This document shows positions 56,101 to 64,000 of a stretch of 64,000 bases of DNA, one piece after another. The stretch comes from Linnemannia elongata (lineage: Eukaryota > Mortierellomycota > Mortierellomycetes > Mortierellales > Mortierellaceae): contig JAXBDG010000007.1 in NCBI GenBank assembly GCA_036320915.1, forward strand, positions 2,604,001 through 2,668,000, given 5' to 3'. The notes under the pieces are model-generated. The model ran no database searches, was not told the origin of the DNA, and was given only the letters and a program-made list of their open reading frames with translations. The translations under genes and the position numbers were made by a program. Position 1 is the stretch's first letter; each line of letters begins with the position of its first letter.

Positions 56101-57626
56101 CGCTTGGATCCCTTGCCCTTTCTGCCGCCTTTAGTTGAGGTTGGGACGGATCCTTCGCGAGGTGTTGACTCTGCAGTGTCCTTGCCCTCCTTGCTCTCCT
56201 TGGCAACTGAAGGCTTGTGTGCCTTTTTGGGCTTGGATGCCGATGCAGATGGTGGAAGAGTCTTGGAGCCCATTTGACCTGCCCTGACCGTCTTTGATCC
56301 AAACTGCGCGTTGGTTCCTGGGTCCAAAATAGGCGAAGTCAACTCGCCATTGTCCGACTCATCTCCTTCATCCTCCTCGTCTTCTTCTTCATCGTCATCA
56401 TCATCCTCTAGCTCATCGAGTTCGCCTGCCAAGGGGTCGTCCAGGTCCTCATCCTCGTCCTCTGACACCACTGTCTCCTGCGTCACCATGCTCTGCAAAG
56501 ACGATCGAGGCTTCTTCATCCCGAGTTGAGAATGCGGATGTGCTGGCACAGGCTCCTGGTAGGTAGGCTGAACCGGAGATTCCTCCTGCTTGATGCTGAC
56601 CGACACATCTCCATTACTCTGACTGACGGATCGAGACCGGGACCGAGCTTTGGACTGTTGCGGTGGTAGAGGGGCTGGCCGCTGGTATTGCTGTTCGGCT
56701 TCGTCCGAAGGGTGACTGGGGTGTAATCGATGAGATGAAGATCTCCGGCTCTTCTTCTTCCTCTCCTTGCCAGACCGCATTGTGATCCTGGGCGAGTCGT
56801 ATCCACCTACATCTTCATCCTCCAATTCTTCTCGATCTCCTTCTTCCGCTGGCTCCTGCTCGTAGTACTGCTGTTGGTGTTGGTGTGCCTCTTCGACGTC
56901 CTGATTCTCATGCTTGGGGTGTCGGTGCCGATGCTTGTGCTTGTGCTTCTTCTTTTTTTTATGGGACGACGACTGCGGGGCGTCCATGTCCTGGTCCTCG
57001 TTCAGGTCAACAGGTGATTGCCTCCGGTGGTATGAGTAGTTGGCCCCTTGCTCATCGTTGTCATAGTCGTTACTGTTAATATCACCTTCGTCATCCGACA
57101 CGATGCTAATCTGCTCCGAGGAACGCCGCTTCTTTTTTGACGAGCTGCTGGACTTGTGGCTGGAGGAGACAGAAGAGGATGGTGGGGCGATTGAAGATAG
57201 CTTCAGCGAGATCTTGAGAGGTGGCAACTTGATAACGGATCGTGATGATGATGATGATTGTGGCGGTGGAGGGGGCGTAGCAGTCTCGTCTTGTTGATAT
57301 CCATGGTACCGATCCTGATCATGATCGTTGCTGTTGTTGTTGTCGTAGTCGTAATAGTCGCTGCGGCGTTCCTTTTTGTTCTTTTTTTTCTTTTTCCTGT
57401 CACGGCTGGAGGAGGGGTCGTGGTCGTGGTCGTTACTGCTGTTGTTGTTGTTGTTGTTGTTGTAGTGGTAGTAGTCTTCGTCTACAGCAGCAGCAGCAGT
57501 AGCAGCAGTTCTTGAAGAAGAAGAAGAGGACTTTCGCTTGACAGAGGAACGGTGGGTATAGGAGGAGGTATCTGAGGAGAGGGGCGGATCCAGGTCAGGC
57601 GGGGGCGGTGATCGTGCAGCACCCAT
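53139..57626 (-). CDS. BRD7/BRD9-like bromodomain protein
   Basis: Chromatin reader, probably part of a SWI/SNF-type remodeller. Three exons (57626-56011, 55917-55482, 55295-53139) give 1,402 residues. Residues 1-520 are low complexity: Ser/Asn/Asp runs, Lys-rich nuclear-localisation clusters and an acidic block (DEDEDLDD... region, about 395-440). The bromodomain spans about 525-620: YATIIKNPMDFSTMRSKV (ZA loop) and CDNARLYN with the acetyl-lysine-binding Asn601. The region after it (KKIKHRRDGTIAF, then FTGMVFGDDTGEAYVRSL) resembles the DUF3512 segment that follows the bromodomain in BRD7/BRD9. The C-terminal 230 residues are Ala/Pro/Thr-rich. The first intron splits the Lys539 codon inside the first bromodomain helix. 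Shares a 401-bp divergent promoter with the METTL4-like gene. Confidence 0.9.
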
Positions 57627-58027
57627 GAGCGAGAGAGTGAATGCGGGTTGTATGAAACTATTTGAGGGTGGACTGTTGGACTGTTGTTGAATGAATGATG
57701 GCCACTGACTGTTGGTGGGTGGTCGGCAACTTGAAATTAGGCGGTCGTCTCTTTTGTCGTCTGCTCGATCTTTGTCTTGAGTGTGTCCTTGTTACTTGTT
57801 ACAAGTGGAGGGTAGGGTGTGTGTGCTGTAAGGGCAGAGTCTTATGTCTGTGAGTGATAGGATTGCATTTTTTTCATGTGGCTTGGTCGCCTCTTTCTTC
57901 AGAGAAATGCTTTTCTTGCACGTGATGCATTTCACTTTGAGCGCAAAATCTCCAGGCAAACACATATTCTCCACAGCTCCTCCTCATTAACGTAGACAAG
58001 CAAAGACAAAGGGGATTCAACACTCGG
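57627..58027. promoter_or_regulatory. Bidirectional promoter region, bromodomain gene / METTL4-like gene
   Basis: 401 bp separate the two start codons. It holds runs such as TGTTGGACTGTTGTTG and no ORF of note. Shared control is inferred only from the layout. Confidence 0.5.
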
Positions 58028-59648
58028 ATGAGGACAACATCCATAATCACAACCACAGACGACGCTGCCTTCCTCGGGCCAGTCAAGGAGCCTATCACAG
58101 GGTGGAGCATACGGCCAGGCACCTTCCGTGTCGCACAACCATACGACAAAGTAACAGAAGGCACAATAGAAGCAACAACAGAACCATCGGCTCAGTCGGT
58201 CGAACAAGGTCATCCTCGTAAAAAGCAAAAGCTATCGGCTCCCGAATCCAACAACGATGATGAACTCACGCAATGGCTCCAATCCACACTTCAGTTGATC
58301 CTGGAAAAAGACAGCACAAAGACATATTTCTCTTCGATGCAACAGGACTACTTTTATGGTACATATGTCGGCGCTCCCGCCAACGAAGAGTTCACTATGG
58401 ACCTCGTCAAAGCCCAGCCAACTTTACAATTACTTCGTCACGGATTTCAGTCGAGTTCCACCAACCGGCGGCGGAACCAGGCAGACGATAACATGTCTGT
58501 TGAATTCGACGAGATCCAACTTGATCCAGACAACCACCAGCAGCAGCTGGAAATGACTGACGTGTACGAGACACTCGTAGCCAACAAGGACTCCCGACCT
58601 GCATTCATCAATTTTCCAACGGAGGGGCAACCCTGCTATCTGGTTCCACCCTCGTCAGCATTTATCGCATCCGACTTTAGCAGCATACAAGGACTGAAAG
58701 CAATCGGTATGTCTCAGGTTCAATACTTCATGCGCCCAATTTGCGTGGACTTGCTCTCCTTCCTACATCTCACTCAATCTCCTCTCACTATTACCCTGAT
58801 TAGCGGCACAGAGAGGAGGGTTCGATATGATTGTTATGGACCCGCCTTGGCAGAACGCGTCAGTTGACAGGATGGGTCATTATGGAACATTTGACCTGTA
58901 CGAGCTCTTCAAGATACCCATTCCCGACTTGTTGTCTCCCCTCGCCAACGTCAAGGGAAATCAGGAAGGAGGAGGAGGAGTGGTTGCCGTTTGGATCACT
59001 AATCGAGCCAAGGTCCGAAAGGTTGTTGTCGAGAAGCTGTTTCCTGCCTGGGGACTCGAACTTGTTGCTCAATGGTACTGGCTCAAGGTAAGGTTACTTT
59101 ACTCAGAAGACCGACAGCTGTTACTTATCGGTGTCAGGATAATGTCCCATATCAACTATGTCCTTCCCTAACGACCTTAATAGGTGACAACACATGGAGA
59201 ACCTGTGCTAAGTCTAGACAACAAGCATCGGCGACCTTATGAAGGCATTCTGATTGGGAGGAAGAAAGCGCCAGTACCTTTAGGACCGTTAGGATCGGTC
59301 GCTGGCGCAGAAGTGGCTCCAGTTGACACAGGACCAAGGCGCAAGCTGATTGTGAGTGTGCCGAGCCAACATTCTCGCAAACCGTCAATCATGGATATCT
59401 TGTCAGAGGAATACTTTCAGAATATCCGACCACAAGGCACTTCAGACGACACGGCAATACATAACGAGCCAGAGTGGCCACCAAGCCAACTAGAGCTGTT
59501 TGCAAGGACTCTGGAGGAAGGTGTTCTTTCATGGGGTAATGAGCCTTTCAAGTACCAATACTGTGGCAGAGGGTCTGCGCCATTCATCCAGGATGGATAC
59601 CTCATCCCTTCGTCAACGAATGGCACCCCTGGTAATGGTTTATCATGA
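58028..59648 (+). CDS. MT-A70 family N6-adenine methyltransferase, METTL4-like
   Basis: Transfers methyl from S-adenosylmethionine to adenine N6. Three exons (58028-58706, 58819-59087, 59184-59648) give 470 residues, close to human METTL4 (472). The catalytic DPPW is at 234-237 within FDMIVMDPPWQNASV in outline; further matches to the family are VVAVWITNR, WYWLKVTTHGEP across intron 2, and NKHRRPYEGILIGR. The N-terminal half is poorly conserved, as usual, with a basic PRKKQKL stretch that may direct it to the nucleus. The acceptor of intron 1 is a tandem AGGAG (58815 or 58818), so one extra Gly is possible. METTL4 proteins methylate U2 snRNA; DNA 6mA activity has been reported in some lineages and disputed in others, so the substrate here is open. 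Confidence 0.93.
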
Positions 59649-60353
59649 TGTAGTCATTGAACAGCCGTTGGAGTAATAAAAATGGCCGTAATGGCTACTG
59701 CTGGACCGTTCTTGTTTGTGAACACATACATGGGTGATAACATGTCACAAGCGGCGGGTAGTTTGTGTGAAAATCGGCAAGACATCCGAGATATGTGCAA
59801 TTGGACCCGCCGATGGCCCATCGTTCGTTTACAACCATTGCCCATGCTTGACTGCACATTATGCACATACTGCGGACAAATAGACCAGTTTTTGACATGC
59901 CTTCACAGAACAAGAGGGAGCGAGGCGCACTCTTTCGTGTTCTCTTCCTTGCCATATTTGGATCCGTCCAGGGTCGATGCAAAGCAAAGCAATGCTTGAT
60001 TCTTTGCCACGAGAGTGCTCTCTAGTCCCTCTCCCTTTGCTCTCCCCAAAAACAACAACCACAAGACGCCATAGTGCTCCCTCCTCCCGTGCCTTACTGA
60101 CCTCGAAGGGCTGCGATTTGATTTGAGCGTTGGAAGAAGACTCAAAAGGAGAAAAGGGAAAGCAAGCCCTAACCAATTGACGCTTGCTCTTGTGAGTTCC
60201 CTGTAAACAAAGAAAAGGCAAAAGGGAACCGTGTGCCTTTTCTTCCTTCTCACTTCTTCCCTCACCTTCCCGTTTCCTTTTTCTTTTTTTTCTTTCTCAC
60301 ATCAACCTTCCTTCTTTCGCCTCCTTTCAACTCTCATTCTCATTTCAGGAAAC
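59649..60353. other. Intergenic region before the carboxypeptidase
   Basis: The left part is the 3' flank of the METTL4-like gene. A 105-codon open frame at 59682-59999 has no recognised match or leader and is not called. From 60230 the plus strand is CT-rich up to the ATG, the usual leader. Confidence 0.55.
59675..59680 (+). terminator. Candidate polyadenylation signal (AATAAA) of the METTL4-like gene
   Basis: Canonical hexamer 26 nt after the stop codon. Confidence 0.45.
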
Positions 60354-62832
60354 ATGAAAAAGTTTCTCAGCATCTCGGTCGTATTGAGCTTTGCTCTCTT
60401 GGCCACTCAGTCCGCACCCCAGGTGCTCTCTGTCACAGGCGACCTGACCTTCACCTCTGAGGGTGGTGTCTCGGAAAGTGCTCAGGTGGTCTTTGGGGGT
60501 CGCCGTCAGAGAGAAAGTGGACCTCAGCGTATCTCCCACTGTGATGAAGACGACATTTTTGGAATCAAGCAAGGTATCATTCCCAACTGACACTCTTCTT
60601 CTGTTGTTACTGCCCTGAGACAACAAGAGAGAGCGAGATAATTGACCTCGGCCCCCTATCCAACTACCTACACTAACCTTCCACGCGCATATGACTTCGC
60701 TTTATTGCTGTTGCTGTTAGTCAATTACCCACGCGAGCTCAAAAACCATGCTCTGGTTCGTTTCAATGCCCGCAAACACCACGACATCACCTTCCCCGTC
60801 CCTGCAGGATTCGCTCTCGAGGACGTCTCACCCTTGTCCTCCTCGACATTTCAAGAGCAGGAAGAACCCATGGAGACAATGCTCCAGCACCTCGATGTCT
60901 GGTCCCGCTCCAGCGCCCCAGACGAGGTCTTGGCCCATTTCACGGCTTCCCAGTTTGAGCGGTTCGAGCGTGCGATGCACCTGAAGGGCATTCCCGAGGG
61001 TGGCGACGATTGGCAGGTCATCGAGCGGGATCTTCAACGCGTAGCAGACGAGGATGCCGAAAACATCTATATGACTTCGCTCCGGGTGCGTGTAGAGGAG
61101 GAGATATCTCTCTGGAAGAACAAGCACCACGGCAACAAGGACAAGAAGAAGAGTCGAGTCGACTTTGAGACCTGGTTCAAGAACTACCACCGTCACGACG
61201 AGATCAAAGACTTTTACTTGCAGATTGCGGACGACTACCCGGAGCTGGTCACCTATATCCCTTCGATTGGACAGACCGTTGAGGGACGCGACATCTTTGC
61301 CATCAAGCTTACCGCCAAGGAGCATGATGGAAGCATCAAGGAGAAGCCCCAAATCTGGTGGCAAGGCCTGTAAGTTACCAATTTGTGTATTCCTTTCTGT
61401 TTCTGGTGGAAGTTGTCTATGTATGGCGCTACCTTCTTCTGGAAAGTGATTCTTGATTAAGGTCCGGGCTGGGCTTGAGACCTTGGCTTGAGACCTTGGC
61501 TCTGTTACCCGCAATCATTCGCACCTTCAACTGAAAACTGAACACAACTGACTTGAGCTGACCCCATGGTTTCTTCCTTTTGTTCGCCCGATTGTCTCTG
61601 TTTCTAACCCTCACTTTAAAAAAATATCGTTAACCCGTTTCCCTTGTCTTCTTCCTTGTCGATGACGATACTTGTATTCATGCCAAAGCCAGCACGCTCG
61701 CGAATGGGCTGGTGGTTCTACAGGTGAGTTGCAATGAGAAAATCTTATTGTCGCTTTTAATCAACATGGATCATCGGTTTAAGGAAAAGGAAACATTAGA
61801 AACATTCCATATGGCGTCTTTCATTCTGTGTTTCCCACTGGATCTGTGTCTTGGTTGAACTGCAATTGCATGTACCTGTATGCGTGTGAACATTCTTTCC
61901 AACCTCAACTTTCATGCCTTGTTTCTAACACCTCTTTTTTTCTTTGACGTTTACGCTTTACTCTTGTGTGTGATATGATGCTCTCATAGTCCAATTCCTG
62001 ACCCACCACTTGACGAGCAACTACGGCAAGAACGACAACATCACAGCCATCCTGCGCGACACAGAGTTTGTGATCGTTCCTATCATGAACATCGACGGTT
62101 ACGACTACACCTGGAACAATAACCGTCTCTGGCGCAAGAACCGTCGTCAAAACGGTCTCGGTGCCTATGGCGTCGACCTCAACCGGTACGCATCTACTTC
62201 TTTTTCATGCACCCCTTCATGCCTGAGGCATTGACTGACTGTCTTTTGCTGATTTTACATTTACATTGTGCTCAAACGCATTTTTCTCTTTTAGCAACTG
62301 GGATGACCACTTTGCAGAGGGTGGATCGAGTGGATTCCCATGGAGCGAGACCTACCACGGCCCATCGGCCGCCTCAGAGCCAGAGGTTCAAGCCCTCCAA
62401 AAGTTCTTTAGCGAACAAAAGCGTATCGTCGGCGCCATCGACTTCCATTGTTACTCCCAGCTCGTCCTCCGCCCTGAGGGCTGGACCACCAAGCTGTCCC
62501 CTCACGAGAAGGAGCACAAGTTTGTCGGCGACCGTATCGTCAGCATCATCAAGAATGTCCATGGCAAGACATATATCAGCGAACCCTCAGTCGCCCTGTA
62601 CAAGACTACAGGCGCCGCCAGCGATTGGTTTTATGGCGACCAGGCGACTGCTGCCAACAACGGTCAGCATGTCTACTCGTACACTATCGAGTTGCGTCCC
62701 TCGGACACCAACCCTGGCGGACGTAGCGGGTTCATCTTGCCCCCCGAGGAGATTATTCCTCTGGGTGAGGAGATTGCCCAGGCCATGGAGTTCTTTGTTG
62801 ACTACGTCGTCAAAAACCCACTCAAGAACTAG
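60354..62832 (+). CDS. Secreted M14-family zinc carboxypeptidase
   Basis: Removes C-terminal residues from peptides outside the cell or in the vacuole. Five exons keep frame: 60354-60573, 60721-61369, 61689-61723, 61990-62185, 62295-62832, giving 545 residues. Residues 1-20 are a signal peptide (KKFLSISVVLSFALLATQS). A propeptide follows to about residue 215, before the conserved start of the catalytic domain (FETWFKNYHRHDEIKDF in outline). Zinc ligands: His292 and Glu295 in HAREW, His418 in DFHCYSQ. Arg/Asn pair in VDLNRNW (364-369), catalytic Glu499 in TIELRP. All key residues are present, so the enzyme should be active. The first zinc motif sits in a 35-nt micro-exon. Substrate preference (A-type or B-type) was not assigned. 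Confidence 0.93.
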
Positions 62833-63630
62833 ACCCGCGTCTTGGCGTTGTGTATATGTAAAGAGAAGAATCGTATATAGTAAAAATACATTTTATACCT
62901 TGTAACCTTTGGTGTTGAATATGGATCTTGTGTAAGCGACATGGATTGGTCCTCCATATTTGGCTTCTTGAGTTTGTTAGTGACTTGGGAAAGATGCAGG
63001 ATGGCCTAGTCTGCTTTCTGTCATCGATGACCACTGTCCACAAGGGCTTCTCTATCCATTGATGGCGCAACAAAGAACAACTTGAACAACCTCATCATCT
63101 TTTTTCCCTTTTATTGCGTACAAGGGTTAAAAAAAACAATAGACGTTCAAGCGGAAGTAAACAATGACATCGGATGTTGAGTGTATCTGTATCTAGACGG
63201 TCGTATCTCATCATATCAAACAAACATAAAGTATTTGCCTGCCTTATGCGTGCATCAACCCCTAACCCATGTCATATTTCATTAGCGGTGTGAGAGCACT
63301 TTGTGGGCCAAGGCAAGGAACCAATACGCCCTCGTCTTCTTCCCAGCAAGTAATAAAGTTGTGGTGTTAGAGAGATGAGGGAGTGATTCTCTTTCTTTTT
63401 TCTTTTCTCTTCTCATCATACATCCAGGACGAATCAACCGACATTCGAGTTCTTTGTGAGTTGCGATTCTGAACAAGGACACGCCAGGACAAATAACCAA
63501 TCACTCCTCCAACAGACAAGGACAGGAGGACATCACACTAGCAGCAGTCAACAACCTTTTCCAGACAGAAACTAGAGGAACAACACCCGAGGCTGATAGA
63601 GGGATCACTGATTGATTAACTGATTGGACG
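62833..63630. other. Intergenic region between the carboxypeptidase and the right-edge gene
   Basis: 3' flank of the carboxypeptidase, then AT-rich and unstructured sequence. No gene, RNA or notable repeat. There is no strong CT-rich leader before 63631; the stretch there is GACA/CAGA-rich. Confidence 0.5.
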
Positions 63631-64000
63631 ATGAGTGAACCGTTATCACTTCCAGGGCGCAGACAGTCTCAACTGCCATCAACAAGAGCCTCCGCTGCAG
63701 AGTACCTCATCACCCGCAAGAAACCATCTGCCGTTACTGCCGTCGCTGCTGGTTCAGGAACCATAGGCACTAGCAACAACAATACAAACAGAAGCGACGA
63801 CTATGACAGCACCCACCCTTTACCTGCGCCACCTGCACCCACCCATCATAGTCTCGACCGCCATCAAGTACACAAACAAGCACAGGGGCAGGAACAAGAA
63901 AAAGAACATGGACTGGAACAGGATGAACCACTGAGCCTCCAATTTGCCAGCAGCACCACCTCCCACCAACAGCAGACTGAATATCTTTCCGACATCCCGC
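63631..64000 (+). CDS. 5' end of an unidentified protein gene, cut by the window edge
   Basis: ATG at 63631 opens a frame of 123 codons with no stop before the edge. It begins MSEPLSLPGRRQSQLPSTRA and continues as a polar, Thr/Ser/Gln/His-rich, probably disordered segment (poly-Asn-Thr at about 50-55, HQVHKQAQGQEQEKEHG at about 88-105). Stop codons lie upstream in frame (TTAACTGATTGG context). Such leaders are common in fungal regulatory proteins, but no domain is visible yet and function is unknown. An intron could begin before the edge. Confidence 0.6.
   Translation, partial: MSEPLSLPGRRQSQLPSTRASAAEYLITRKKPSAVTAVAAGSGTIGTSNNNTNRSDDYDSTHPLPAPPAPTHHSLDRHQVHKQAQGQEQEKEHGLEQDEPLSLQFASSTTSHQQQTEYLSDIP

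Noticed and set aside
59682..59999. 105-codon open frame after the METTL4-like gene
   Set aside because: Overlaps the likely 3' UTR and polyadenylation signal of that gene; no leader, no recognised sequence.

Overview
This window is nuclear DNA from a filamentous fungus, most likely an early-diverging one (Mucoromycota, close to Mortierellomycotina). The evidence is short GT-AG introns, a fatty acid synthase whose beta and alpha halves read as one chain, an MT-A70 methyltransferase of the METTL4 type, C-ending codon preference, CT-rich tracts in front of start codons, and large simple-repeat-rich intergenic spaces. The species assignment is inference; no rRNA or other marker gene is present.

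Layout. 1-8296 (-): fused FAS, cut by the left edge inside its alpha half, with a 1.1 kb first intron. 8297-18413: about 10 kb without a recognisable gene. 18414-20825 (+): C2H2 zinc-finger regulator, probably with a 0.9 kb intron in its 5' UTR. 22809-24461 (-): mitochondrial SAP-domain protein with a decapeptide-repeat helix. 26106-27791 (+): DsbA/FrnE-type thiol oxidoreductase with large low-complexity insertions; a duplicated 130-bp element with conserved hairpins lies upstream. 27970-32619 (-): Mph1/FANCM-type DNA helicase. 36628-38940 (+): OPT oligopeptide/metal-chelate transporter. 39599-40369 (-): Gln/Gly-rich coiled-coil protein of unknown role. 44262-46126 (+) and 49735-51141 (-): two ZIP zinc transporters facing each other across a 3.6 kb gap that holds an apparent gene relic. 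53139-57626 (-): BRD7/BRD9-like bromodomain protein, divergent from METTL4-like MT-A70 methyltransferase (58028-59648, +). 60354-62832 (+): secreted M14 zinc carboxypeptidase in six pieces of coding sequence and introns, with a 35-nt micro-exon. 63631-64000 (+): 5' end of an unidentified gene cut by the right edge.

How they fit together. Most are housekeeping genes with no cluster logic. The exception is metal handling: two ZIP importers 3.6 kb apart share a decamer, TAGGGTACTC, that occurs five times and only in their two upstream regions, at about 0.4 kb and about 1.2 kb before each start codon. This is the best candidate in the window for an undescribed regulatory system (a possible zinc-responsive element unlike the yeast Zap1 site). 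Coordinates of spliced genes come from reading splice sites by eye and checking that the frame is kept; no transcript evidence was available.
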